This document shows positions 23,837-32,062 of a stretch of 64,000 bases of DNA, piece after piece. Under the pieces are notes generated by a model. It was not told the origin of the DNA. It searched no databases and worked only from the letters and a program-made list of their open reading frames with translations. Location: contig JBFWNN010000011.1 in the NCBI GenBank assembly GCA_050251035.1, forward strand, positions 39,994 through 103,993, in the 5' to 3' direction. Position numbers and translations under genes: made by a program. Position 1 is the stretch's first letter. The number at the start of each line of letters is the position of its first letter. The stretch is from Taklimakanibacter sp050251035 (GTDB taxonomy: Bacteria; Pseudomonadota; Alphaproteobacteria; Rhizobiales; Aestuariivirgaceae).

Positions 23837-25210
23837 TCATCGCTTCGCGCTCTTCGAAAGCGGAATCACGTTGTCGTCACCCGCGGGCACCAGCGGCACG
23901 ACCGCCCGGGACGCCAATTCCTCGAGCCCGTCCACGATGTATTTCGCGTAGTGCTTCTCGATCATCTCCGTCGAGGTATCATGCAAGCTCGCGACAAGTC
24001 GGAGTGGTAGGTTTGCCCGGATGCCCCGCACGATCGACGAATGACGGAAAGCATAGGGCACCACGTCCGGAAGCCCGGCGCGCTGACGGATTTCGCCCCA
24101 AGGCCGACCCAAATCCTTCGCCAGCGCCCATGGCCGGCGGCCGGCGCGGTGCCACTCGATCGAACCAGGCATCTGCCTCAACTGTCGGCGCATCAGAAGC
24201 GGTTCATCAGATTTTCGCCCGGTCACCACAGGCTGGAGTGCATCGAGAACGTCCTTACCAACAGGTACGGCGATGTGGCCGCTCTTGCCCTTCCCCTTGC
24301 GGCTGGCGGGGACCATCAAACGGCCATGCGCCCTTTGGGCATCGCCGACCTTCATGCGCGCAATCTGCGAGAAACGGGCGCCGGTCGCGGCAAGCACGAC
24401 GACAAACCGAAACAAATCGCCTTCCCATTCCTGTTCGCCATCCAGCTCGCGGGCAGCGTTTATCAGTAGGCCGACCTGGGCATCGGCAAGGATCTGGTTT
24501 TCGCGCGCGACTGGCACCGCCTCATCGTCGTCGATTTCCTCGGCCTTCAGCCCATGCTTGATGATGGACGGCAATTCCGACGGCAAGCGGTGACGGTTCG
24601 CCATATAGGACCCGTTAAGCGCGGCCCTTAAATCATTTACGAGACGATTGACCGACGTCGCCTTTATACCCTTCAGGCTGGCGCGCCAGACGCTCAGGTC
24701 GCCTTCCCGAAGCGCGTACAACGGGACATCCGCCAGCGGCGCGGCCGGAATCGCCGGACGCTTGCCGCGTCCGGGCCTTCCCAGAAGGTGCTTCTTCAGT
24801 CGGTATGAGGCGGCGCTCGTGATGTTTCGCTGTCGTTTGATCTCGGTGGCGTCACGCTTGGCAGCATAGGCATCGACCGCGTCACGCACGGTGATGATTG
24901 GACCGGCGGCCAGGGCTTGCGCCTCTTTGCGGGCCTCAGCGACTATTTCTCGCGCCCGCTTCTCAGCCTGCAGGAAGGTGAACAGGCCATCGATTGGCTT
25001 GTCGTTGAGGTCGTTGGCCGGGCCAAACGTATTTTGCAGGTATGTGGCGCCCCTGCCCCAGTTGCGCCATCGCGCGAACCAAGTGCACCGGTCGCTCTTG
25101 CGATAGAAAATTGCGCTGTCGGCATCGAGGCGCCGCCCATATTCACCAGGCCCAAGCTTCGATCGAGCGTTTGCCGTGGTGATCGGCCATTCCTTCAGCG
25201 TTTTCGACAC
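23837..25210 (-). CDS. Tyrosine recombinase (integrase of the element)
   Basis: The product has 457 residues. An N-terminal arm-binding and SAM-like core-binding region (about 100-235) precedes the catalytic domain. Catalytic residues visible are Arg279 (ATGAR), a Lys in SRKGKGKSGH (about 304-309), Arg389 in YAFRH, with Tyr386 in place of the usual His, His410 (SLHDTSTEMIE) and the nucleophile Tyr421 (KHYAKY). It sits about 155 bases from the attachment core at 25366, as is usual for integrases. The comM promoter and 5' fragment read into it, so host transcription may help express it. Confidence 0.92.
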   Translation of the reverse strand: MSKTLKEWPITTANARSKLGPGEYGRRLDADSAIFYRKSDRCTWFARWRNWGRGATYLQNTFGPANDLNDKPIDGLFTFLQAEKRAREIVAEARKEAQALAAGPIITVRDAVDAYAAKRDATEIKRQRNITSAASYRLKKHLLGRPGRGKRPAIPAAPLADVPLYALREGDLSVWRASLKGIKATSVNRLVNDLRAALNGSYMANRHRLPSELPSIIKHGLKAEEIDDDEAVPVARENQILADAQVGLLINAARELDGEQEWEGDLFRFVVVLAATGARFSQIARMKVGDAQRAHGRLMVPASRKGKGKSGHIAVPVGKDVLDALQPVVTGRKSDEPLLMRRQLRQMPGSIEWHRAGRRPWALAKDLGRPWGEIRQRAGLPDVVPYAFRHSSIVRGIRANLPLRLVASLHDTSTEMIEKHYAKYIVDGLEELASRAVVPLVPAGDDNVIPLSKSAKR

Positions 25211-25350
25211 GGGCCACCTCCAAGTCGTATATAATCCGAATAAGCGACCCGCGTACAGTGGTGAACGTCAATGGACGGATGGGCGAGTGCTGAAAGAAAA
25301 GACCAATTATTTCAATGAACATCCGTAAACAATGATGAACAAATGGAGCC

Positions 25351-25602
25351 TTAGACGACCCACACGTGGCTGCCTTCCTTGGGGAGATCGGCGGGCGAGA
25401 GATTGACCGCGAGCCGCTTGCCGGGCAGCGCCAGGCCCACGGCGAAGAGCGCCGCCCTGACCCGCTCGCGGCTCTCGACCACCGCCTTGTCGGCAAGGCC
25501 CACGATATTGAACTGCACCTGGCCCGACAGGAACTGGGCCTGGACATCGACCGGCACAGCCTCGATGCCCTGGAAGGCGACCGTCGTTGCATGCGCCGTC
25601 AT
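25351..25602 (-). pseudogene. comM: comM 5' fragment (N-terminal 79 codons)
   Basis: The frame encodes MTAHATTVAFQGIEAVPVDV and onward, the start of the ComM N-terminal (ribosomal S5-like) domain, up to PADLPKEGSH. It then runs into element sequence and stops after four foreign codons. Joined at the shared core to the distant 3' fragment it gives 79 + 431 = 510 residues, close to the length of Escherichia coli YifB/ComM (about 506). The original promoter remains with this piece. Alone it has no ATPase domain and should be inactive. Confidence 0.92.
25366..25383 (+). repeat. Right attachment core (att), 18-bp direct repeat
   Basis: Identical copy of the core at 3562-3579, encoding Pro-Lys-Glu-Gly-Ser-His at the end of the comM 5' fragment on the minus strand. 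Immediately to its left, element DNA adds only four codons (VWVV) and a stop to the comM frame. Confidence 0.92.
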
Positions 25603-25624
25603 GAAGGCCCCCGTGAGCTGTCAC

Positions 25625-25653
25625 AACGTAAACCGGTGCCTCCAGACAGTCAA
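25625..25653 (-). promoter_or_regulatory. Sigma-70-type promoter of comM
   Basis: On the minus strand TTGACT (25653-25648) and TACGTT (25630-25625) are separated by exactly 17 bases. Transcription would begin near 25618, 16 bases before the comM ATG at 25602. After integration it points through the 5' fragment into the integrase gene. Confidence 0.55.
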
Positions 25654-25692
25654 GAACGTTTAGCGAACATAGTCTAATGTTGCATTTGGCGG

Positions 25693-26679
25693 CTAAGCCT
25701 TCACCGCTTCACCCTGCCTGCGGTAATGCACATCGCCATTGGCGACGCCGGTGATCACATGGATGGACGCCGCGAGCCCGCGCCTGGCCATCAAGCCGCC
25801 GACGTCCCTGGCGCCGCCATGGTGATCCATCGGGATGATCGCGCACAGTTCGGCCCCGGCATCGGTCAGCTTGAGCAGCGGCAGAGTGAAATGGACCTTC
25901 GTCTTGAGCTCGCCGCGCAACAGCAGCGGCCCGAACCGCGCCCAGATCTGGGCGCCGGGCTCGGCGGTGCTGGTCGAGATCGAAAAGTCCCCGCCCACTT
26001 CCTGGATCAGGCCCAGAGCCTCAAGCTTGAGCATCTGATGCAGGAACGGACCTCTGAGGCCTTCGGGCTTGAGCACGGTGGAGGGCACGGCGCTTGTCGC
26101 ATCCATGGAGAAGGCCCGCGCGGCAATGCGCTGGAACAAGCCTGCGGACTCGGCGTCGAGCTCGGAGACGATCCGCAAGGTGAAGACTGAAAAGGCCCCG
26201 GGCCGGCGAATCTCTCCGCTCAGAACATGCCCGAAGGTCTGCCGCAGCTTCTCGCTCGCCGCTTTTTCGGCATAGGCCGCGAAGAAATTCAGCCAATCGT
26301 CGCTCATCGGACCGTCGGCGCCGCGCGCCCCGTCCGCCTCCGGCGCGATCCGCTTCAGCTCTTCCACCGCATGCGCGACGACGGCACGCTTGTTCTCATG
26401 CTTCGTCAGCATCTCCCGATAATGCGCCGCGAGGATCGGCGCGAGCCGCTTGCGTTCGCCGGGCGCCATGGACTGGAGCGCCGCGGCAGCCATGGCCGCC
26501 GCCTCGTCCCCCTTCCCCGCCTCATGGCCTGCGAAGGGAGCGCGCAGGACATCGACGGCATCGCCCAGCAGCCTTCCGATCGCCGCGACGGCCCGCGTGT
26601 TGCGGCTGCCGGTGATGCCCCGCCTGGCGAGTTCGTCGGCTACCGAAATGTCATGGCCCAGCGGATCGCCGGCCGTCAT
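25693..26679 (-). CDS. DUF2806 family protein
   Basis: The product has 328 residues. The middle region shows the DUF2806 signature: DDWLNFFAAYAEKAASEKLRQ, FGHVLSGEIRRPGAFSVFTL and VSELDAESAGLFQRI. The family is scattered among bacteria and its function is not established, although members are often found near defence or mobile genes. The N-terminal third is helical. It overlaps the gshB stop by ATGA, so it is co-expressed with gshB. Its placement between comM and gshB interrupts what is often a direct neighbourhood, so it may itself be a gene gain. Confidence 0.75.
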   Translation of the reverse strand: MTAGDPLGHDISVADELARRGITGSRNTRAVAAIGRLLGDAVDVLRAPFAGHEAGKGDEAAAMAAAALQSMAPGERKRLAPILAAHYREMLTKHENKRAVVAHAVEELKRIAPEADGARGADGPMSDDWLNFFAAYAEKAASEKLRQTFGHVLSGEIRRPGAFSVFTLRIVSELDAESAGLFQRIAARAFSMDATSAVPSTVLKPEGLRGPFLHQMLKLEALGLIQEVGGDFSISTSTAEPGAQIWARFGPLLLRGELKTKVHFTLPLLKLTDAGAELCAIIPMDHHGGARDVGGLMARRGLAASIHVITGVANGDVHYRRQGEAVKA

Positions 26680-27617
26680 TTCCGCTTGTTCTCGATCGCA
26701 TCCCAGATGAGGCCCGCGATATCGGCGCCGCCGAAGCGCTTCACCTCGCGGATGCCGGTCGGCGAGGTCACGTTGATCTCGGTCAGATAGTCGCCGATCA
26801 CATCGATGCCGACGAAGATGAGGCCACGCGCCTTGAGGTCGGGCCCCAGCCTTTCGCAGATCTCGCGCTCGCGCGCCGTGAGCTCGGTCGGCTCGGGCCT
26901 GCCGCCCACATGCATGTTGGAGCGGTTCTCGTTCGCGGCCGGCACGCGGTTGATGGCGCCGGCGAATGCGCCGTCGACCAGGATGATACGCTTGTCGCCC
27001 TTGCGCACCTCAGGGAGGTAGCGCTGCGCGATGAAGGGCTCGCGGAAACTCTGGGTGAAGAGCTCGACCAGCGCGCCGAAATTCTGGTCCTCGCCGGCGA
27101 GCCGGAAGATGCCGGCGCCGCCATTGCCGTAGAGCGGCTTGAGGATGATCTCGCCATGCTCCTTGCGGAATTCCGCCAGCTCCTTCGGATCGCGGGTGAC
27201 GAGCGTCGGCGGCATCAGGTCGACGAAGTCCATCACATAGAGCTTCTCCGGCGCGTTGCGCACCTCCTTGGGATCATTCACCACCAAGGTCTTGGGATGG
27301 ATATGCTCGAGCATGTGAGTAATGGTGATGTAGTTCATGTCGAAGGGCGGGTCCTGGCGCATATGCAGGACATCGAAGGCGCCGAGATCGACGCGCTCCT
27401 GGCTGCCCAGGGTGAAGTGATCGCCCTTCTCGTCGCGCACGGTGACGGGATGGCCGGTGGCGAAGAGGCTGCGGCCTTTGAGCGCCAGCGCCTTGGGCTG
27501 ATAATAGAAGAGCTCGTGGCCGCGCGCCTGCGCCTCGAGCATGATCGCGAAGGTCGAGTCGCCCGCGATGTTGATGCTCTCGATCGGATCCATTTGCACG
27601 GCGACTCTGAGCTTCAT
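26676..27617 (-). CDS. gshB: Glutathione synthase
   Basis: The product has 313 residues, the usual length. It joins glycine to gamma-glutamylcysteine with ATP to form glutathione in the cytosol. Family features are the N-terminal MDPIESINIAGDSTFAIMLEA, the HMRQDPPFDMNYI segment, and the ATP-grasp lid and loop ILKPLYGNGGAGIFR with a C-terminal LTEINVTSPTG (Mg/ATP-binding Glu and Asn). It lies 9 bases from yraN and overlaps the DUF2806 gene. The order gshB-yraN-rsmI beside comM is a common alphaproteobacterial arrangement. Confidence 0.95.
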   Translation of the reverse strand: MKLRVAVQMDPIESINIAGDSTFAIMLEAQARGHELFYYQPKALALKGRSLFATGHPVTVRDEKGDHFTLGSQERVDLGAFDVLHMRQDPPFDMNYITITHMLEHIHPKTLVVNDPKEVRNAPEKLYVMDFVDLMPPTLVTRDPKELAEFRKEHGEIILKPLYGNGGAGIFRLAGEDQNFGALVELFTQSFREPFIAQRYLPEVRKGDKRIILVDGAFAGAINRVPAANENRSNMHVGGRPEPTELTAREREICERLGPDLKARGLIFVGIDVIGDYLTEINVTSPTGIREVKRFGGADIAGLIWDAIENKRK

Positions 27618-27625
27618 GATCTGTC

Positions 27626-28006
27626 CTAATCTTCCACGGTGAAGGCGTTGGGGATGTGGCGCGGCCAGTGGTAGGGGGAGACCGCGACGATGTCAAAACG
27701 GCAGATGCCCAAGGCCGCCTTGGGATCGCGCGCCATCCAGATGCGCGCCGCGGCGGCGATGCGAAACGCCTGACGGCCGGTCACGGCTTCGACCGCGAGA
27801 TCGGCAGTGGCTCTCACCTTCACCTCGATGAAGGCCGTCACTTCGCCCCGGCGCATGATGAGATCGACCTCGCCCGGCCCCGACTTGAAGCGGCGCGCCA
27901 GCAGCCGGTAGCCCTTGAGGCGCAAGGCCGCCAGCGCCAGGCTCTCGGCCCAGCGCCCGCGCCGCTCATGGCGCCTTCTTGTCTTTGAGGACGAGGAGTC
28001 GGTCAT
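27626..28006 (-). CDS. yraN: YraN family (UPF0102) nuclease-like protein
   Basis: The product has 126 residues. The RecB-like endonuclease fold is visible in GRWAESLALAALRLKGYRLLARR, GEVDLIMRRG and AFIEVKVRA, where Asp and ExK form the usual PD-(D/E)xK site. The biological role of YraN is unknown. The ATG at 28006 overlaps the 3' end of rsmI by 41 bases, giving the expected family start region (RRHERRGRWAE). A longer open frame upstream runs inside rsmI and is not used. Confidence 0.85.
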   Translation of the reverse strand: MTDSSSSKTRRRHERRGRWAESLALAALRLKGYRLLARRFKSGPGEVDLIMRRGEVTAFIEVKVRATADLAVEAVTGRQAFRIAAAARIWMARDPKAALGICRFDIVAVSPYHWPRHIPNAFTVED

Positions 28007-28871
28007 AGAGCTCCTTCTTGGGCAAACCGAGACGCTGGGCGACCTCGGCCGCGGCCTTGCCCGCCGGCATGGATGCGGCCGCCTCCAGCAGGGCGTGATC
28101 GATCGCTTGCCGGTCGGGCGGCGGCGCATCGCCCGGCGGCGCCACCACCAGCGTGATCTCGCCCTTGATCGTCTCGCGTTCGGCGAGGCGGGCCAGGACT
28201 TCGCCGACGGGCCCGCGCACGGCCTCCTCATAGAGCTTGGTCAGCTCGCGCGTCACCGCCACCGGTCGCTCGCCCAGGGTCGCTGCGATATCGGCGAGCG
28301 CGGCCTCTATGCGATGCGGGCTCTCGAAGAAGATGAGCGTCGCCGGCACGGTCTTGAGGGCTTCGAGCAGGCGGCGGCGCTCGCCTTGCTTCTCGGGCAG
28401 GAAGCCCGCGAACATGAAGCGGTCGGAGGGCAGGCCCGACAGGGCCAAAGCGGCCAGCGGCGCCGAGGCACCCGGAACGACATGGAGCGGAAGCCCCGCC
28501 TCGATGACGGCGCGGGCGAGCTTGAAGCCCGGATCGGAAATGAGCGGGGTCCCGGCATCGCTGACCAGGACCAGGGCCTTGCCCGCCTGAAGCTCGCTCA
28601 GGATGCGGGGTCGCAGTTTCGCCGCATTGTGATCATGATAGGGAACAAGCCGGGTGCTAATGCCGTAGCGTTGGAGCAATTTCCCCGTGACTCGCGTGTC
28701 TTCGCACAGTATCTCGTCCGCTGCGGCCAGGGCGTTAACCGCCCTTAACGAAATATCGGCAAGATGACCGATCGGTGTCGACGTCACATAGAGGCCGGGC
28801 GCCAGGCTTTCGGCCTCGAAAGCAACCCCTTTTATGCTATAGCGGCGGCTGGCTGCGGATGTGGCGGACAT
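27966..28871 (-). CDS. rsmI: 16S rRNA (cytidine-1402-2'-O)-methyltransferase
   Basis: The product has 301 residues. This SAM-dependent enzyme of the tetrapyrrole-methylase fold methylates C1402 of 16S rRNA at the decoding centre. Motifs seen are GLYVTSTPIGHLADISLRA, CEDTRVTGKLL, SDAGTPLISDPG and VPGASAPLAALALSGLP, with FFESPHRI. The start at 28871 leaves the first codons overlapping the divergent lipoprotein gene; an alternative downstream start is not obvious. The gene is followed by yraN with an overlap. Confidence 0.93.
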   Translation of the reverse strand: MSATSAASRRYSIKGVAFEAESLAPGLYVTSTPIGHLADISLRAVNALAAADEILCEDTRVTGKLLQRYGISTRLVPYHDHNAAKLRPRILSELQAGKALVLVSDAGTPLISDPGFKLARAVIEAGLPLHVVPGASAPLAALALSGLPSDRFMFAGFLPEKQGERRRLLEALKTVPATLIFFESPHRIEAALADIAATLGERPVAVTRELTKLYEEAVRGPVGEVLARLAERETIKGEITLVVAPPGDAPPPDRQAIDHALLEAAASMPAGKAAAEVAQRLGLPKKELYDRLLVLKDKKAP

Positions 28872-30085
28872 GGGTGGAGTTGGGGATATTGAACGGACAA
28901 ACCGGATCTATAGCGCCTCGTGAGGGCTTGTGGCAGTGGCGCTTCGTGCTTCTCGGCCTGATTTCGCTGCTGCTCGCCGCCTGCACGAATTCCAAGATGG
29001 CCGACATGTTCAACGATGCCGGGGTCAAGGGCGAGCAGCTCACCCGGCAGGCCGCCTCCGGACGCAAGGTCGCTTTGCTCCTGCCGCTCTCGGCCCCGGG
29101 CGAGACCAAGCGTGTCGCCCAGGCCATGAAGCAGGCGGCCGAGCTCGCTCTGACCGATACCGGCCGCGGCGGGGTCACGCTCATCACCAAGGATTCGGGC
29201 GGATCGGCCGGCGCGGCGCGGGCCGCGGCGCAGGCCGCCCTCGATGAAGGGGCGGAGATCATCTTAGGCCCGCTGCTCGCGCCCGAGGTCCAGGCGGTCA
29301 AGGGCGTCGCCCAGGGCCGCGCCAATGTCATCGCCTTCTCCTCGGCCAGCAGCGTCGCCGGCCAGGGCACCTATCTCATGAGCTTCCTGCCGGAAGAGGA
29401 AGTGGCGAATGTGGTGCGCTATGCCGCCAAGCAGGGCAAGCGCAGCGTGGCGCTGCTCTATCCGCAGACGCAATATGGCAGCAACGTCCAGCAGGCGCTC
29501 AACCGCCAGGCCGGTTCCAGCGGCGTCCAGATCGCCGCCGCCCAGCCCTATGCGCGCAGCCAGGTCGGCAGTGCCGCGGCCCAGCGCATCGCCCAGGACA
29601 TCAACGATCCGAGCCGCGCCATCGACGCGCTGCTCATCCCGGAAGGCGGCGAGGCGCTGCGATCCTTGAGCGCCACGCTCGCGCAGAACGGCGTCACGCC
29701 GGACAAGGTGACGATCCTCGGCACCGGCCTCTGGGACGACAGCGTGACGCGCGCGACGCCGATCGCGCAGGGCGGCTGGTATGCCGGCGTGTCGCCCGAC
29801 CTGGTCGAGCGCTTCAACAGCAAATATTCCGGCGCCTATGGCGCGAACCCGCCGCGCATCGCCAGCCTCGCCTATGACGCGGTGAGCCTCGCTTCGGGCC
29901 TCGCCCGCAAAGGCGACTTCTCGGCCGCGGCGATCACCGATGCGGGCGGCTTCCAGGGCCAGAACGGCCTCTTCCGCTTCCGCAAGGACGGGCTCATCGA
30001 GCGCGGCCTCGCCATCCTCGAGATGACCGCGGGCGGCCCGCAAGTGGTGGCCGAGCCGCCGAGCCGCTTCGGCGCGGGATTCTGA
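28859..30085 (+). CDS. LpoA-like penicillin-binding protein activator lipoprotein
   Basis: About 408 residues. A signal ending LISLLLAAC fits a lipoprotein, lipidated at Cys. The mature protein is a periplasmic-binding-fold (Leu/Ile/Val-binding type) domain: KVALLLPLSAPGETKRVAQAM, ILGPLLAPEVQAVKGVA, VALLYPQTQYG and ASLAYDAVSLA. This architecture is that of the alphaproteobacterial penicillin-binding protein activator next to rsmI. The start is uncertain: an ATG at 28859 or a TTG near 28886 is possible. A TATGCT -10-like box lies at about 28834, inside the divergent rsmI frame. Confidence 0.85.
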   Translation: MWRTWVELGILNGQTGSIAPREGLWQWRFVLLGLISLLLAACTNSKMADMFNDAGVKGEQLTRQAASGRKVALLLPLSAPGETKRVAQAMKQAAELALTDTGRGGVTLITKDSGGSAGAARAAAQAALDEGAEIILGPLLAPEVQAVKGVAQGRANVIAFSSASSVAGQGTYLMSFLPEEEVANVVRYAAKQGKRSVALLYPQTQYGSNVQQALNRQAGSSGVQIAAAQPYARSQVGSAAAQRIAQDINDPSRAIDALLIPEGGEALRSLSATLAQNGVTPDKVTILGTGLWDDSVTRATPIAQGGWYAGVSPDLVERFNSKYSGAYGANPPRIASLAYDAVSLASGLARKGDFSAAAITDAGGFQGQNGLFRFRKDGLIERGLAILEMTAGGPQVVAEPPSRFGAGF

Positions 30086-30098
30086 TCATCATCTGCGG

Positions 30099-31541
30099 TC
30101 AGTTCAGCAGATGGACCAGCCATAAGGACAGGGCCGGGACCGCCGCCACGATCACGAGCCGCACCAGATCGGCGCAGACGAAGGGCAGCACGCCGCGATA
30201 GGCGGCGGTGAGCGGAACGTCTTCGGCGATCTTGCTGACGATGAACACGTTGAGGCCGATGGGCGGCGCCGCGAGGCCGATGCCGACGACGATCAGGACC
30301 AGCATGCCGAACCAGATGGCGACGTCCTCAGGCGCCATCCCGAAATCGAGCGCCAGCACGATCGGCACGAACACCGGGAGCGTCAGGAGGATCATGGCGA
30401 GCTCGTCCATGACCGCACCGAGCAGGATGTAGATCACGAGCATGCCCGCCAGCACGGCATAGGGCGGCAGGCCGGAGGCGCCGATGAGATCGGCCAGGAC
30501 CGTCGGCATACGGGTCAGCGCCAGGAAGGCGCCGAAGACCTCGGCCCCGAACAGGATGAGGAAGATCATGCCCGTGGTCTCCGCCGTCTGGCGGAGCGCG
30601 GTGACGATGCCGTCGCGGCTGAGCCTGCCTTGTGCGAGGCCCAGAGCGAGCATGACGATCACACCGACGGCCGCCCCTTCGGTCGGCGTGAACACCCCGC
30701 CATAGATCCCGCCCACGACGATGACCGCGACCGCCGCGGTCGGGATCACGGCGAAATCGGCGAAGAGCAGCAGCGCTGCGATCGCGGCCGCGAGCAGCGC
30801 CGCGGCGGCGCCGATGAGGCCCGCTGACCACAAGGCGAGGGCCGCCACGAGAAGCACGATTCCCACAGGCCTCGTCCAGGCGGGCCGCCGAAGCTTTACG
30901 CCGGCGTCGATCTTCGCGACCGGCGCAAGTTCCGGCCGGCGCCTGACGACAAAGGCGATGGCCAGGCAATAGAAAACCGCGGCGAGCAGACCGGGAATCA
31001 GCGCCGCCTGGAACAATTTGGCGATGTTCTGCTCGGCGGTGATCGCATAGATCACCAGGATCACCGAAGGCGGGATCAATATGCCCAGGGTGCCGCCCGC
31101 CGCGATGGTGCCGGCGGCGAAGCCAGGTGCTACGCCGGCGCGGCGCAATTCCGGCAGCGCCGCCCGGCCGAAGGTCGCGGTGGTCGCGACCGACGAGCCG
31201 CAAATGGCGCCGAAGCCGGTGCAGGCCAGGATCACCGCCATCGGCAGGCCGCCCCGCACCCGTCCCAGCCCCCGTTCGGCCGCCTTGAACAAGGACGCCG
31301 CCATGCCCGAGCGCTCGGCGAGCGCGCCCATCAGAATGAAGAGCGGAATGACCGACAGCGTGTAGCCGGCGAACTGGTGATAGGTGTTGGTCTGGAGGTA
31401 ATAGATGAGCGCATGCGGTCCCGAGAGGTAGGCGTAGCCGGCGGCGCCTACCGTGAGCATCGCGAGCGCGATCGGCGCCCTCATCGCGATGAGGCCAAGC
31501 ATGCAGGCGAAGCCCAGCGCGGCGATGGCCATGCCGCTCAA
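30099..31541 (-). CDS. TRAP transporter large permease (DctM-like)
   Basis: The product has 480 residues and is highly hydrophobic, with about a dozen membrane helices. It carries DctM-family signatures such as MRAPIALAMLTVGAAG, GALAERSGMAASLF, GAICGSSVATTATFG and LIPPSVILVIYAI. It forms the ion-coupled channel subunit of a tripartite ATP-independent periplasmic transporter. It overlaps the small permease by ATGA and ends next to the convergent LpoA-like gene. The substrate cannot be read from the permease. Confidence 0.92.
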   Translation of the reverse strand: MSGMAIAALGFACMLGLIAMRAPIALAMLTVGAAGYAYLSGPHALIYYLQTNTYHQFAGYTLSVIPLFILMGALAERSGMAASLFKAAERGLGRVRGGLPMAVILACTGFGAICGSSVATTATFGRAALPELRRAGVAPGFAAGTIAAGGTLGILIPPSVILVIYAITAEQNIAKLFQAALIPGLLAAVFYCLAIAFVVRRRPELAPVAKIDAGVKLRRPAWTRPVGIVLLVAALALWSAGLIGAAAALLAAAIAALLLFADFAVIPTAAVAVIVVGGIYGGVFTPTEGAAVGVIVMLALGLAQGRLSRDGIVTALRQTAETTGMIFLILFGAEVFGAFLALTRMPTVLADLIGASGLPPYAVLAGMLVIYILLGAVMDELAMILLTLPVFVPIVLALDFGMAPEDVAIWFGMLVLIVVGIGLAAPPIGLNVFIVSKIAEDVPLTAAYRGVLPFVCADLVRLVIVAAVPALSLWLVHLLN

Positions 31542-32029
31542 TTGCCGGCTCCGAACTTGGCCAGCGCCGAGAAGACCGTGCTGATGCAGGCGAGAGCGCA
31601 GAGAACGGCGGCAAGCGCGTAGACCGGCCAGATCGGCCAGGGCAGCTGGATGAGCGTTTCACCATAGTGCCGGGCCTCGACGGCGCCGGAAGCGAGCCCC
31701 CAGGTGAAGAGCGCGAGGAAGGCCGCGAGCAGCAGGGCCCAGACCCCGTCGATCGCCGCGTTGGCGCGCCGCGGCAGGCGTCGGGTGAAGCTGTCGACGG
31801 CGATGTGGCCGTTGCGCAACTGGGTGTAGGACAGGAAGGCGAAGACGGCGACGCCGACGCCCATTTCGACGAACTCGAAATCGGCGGGAATGGGCTTGTT
31901 GAACAGCCAGCGCCCGAGCACGCTCGCCGTCACCAGCGCCGCGACGGCGAGGATGAGCGCGCCCCCGGCTATGGCGGCCGCGGTCGCCGCCCGCTCCGCC
32001 AGCCGCGCTAGCCGGTGCAGGCCAGGCAT
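31538..32029 (-). CDS. TRAP transporter small permease (DctQ-like)
   Basis: The product has 163 residues with four membrane helices, the usual DctQ topology. The motif LFNKPIPADFEFVEMGVGVAVFAFL and the YTQLRNGHIAVDSF segment are characteristic of the family. It is needed for the function and stability of the large permease. It lies between the binding-protein gene (33-base gap) and dctM (4-base overlap). Confidence 0.9.
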   Translation of the reverse strand: MPGLHRLARLAERAATAAAIAGGALILAVAALVTASVLGRWLFNKPIPADFEFVEMGVGVAVFAFLSYTQLRNGHIAVDSFTRRLPRRANAAIDGVWALLLAAFLALFTWGLASGAVEARHYGETLIQLPWPIWPVYALAAVLCALACISTVFSALAKFGAGN

Positions 32030-32062
32030 CGCCGAGCCACGTCCGGTTCGCCGGATTGCGCG

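Larger units (their letters stand above)
3580..25383. mobile_element. Integrated element (prophage remnant or satellite-like) inserted in comM
   Basis: The segment lies between two copies of an 18-bp core and carries, at its right end, a tyrosine integrase and an excisionase-like protein facing the comM 5' fragment. One core copy plus the interior is 21,804 bp. Contents include an XRE-type regulator with operator palindromes, replication/regulation proteins, two ejection-like phage proteins, SRAP and thermonuclease genes, and an ATPase-nuclease pair. No terminase, portal, capsid, tail or lysis gene was recognised. Most genes are small, overlap by ATGA or TGATG, and have no chromosomal counterpart I can name. 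Confidence 0.93.

Noticed and set aside
3580..25383. A complete, inducible prophage
   Set aside because: No terminase, portal, capsid, tail or lysis gene was recognised in the 21.8 kb.
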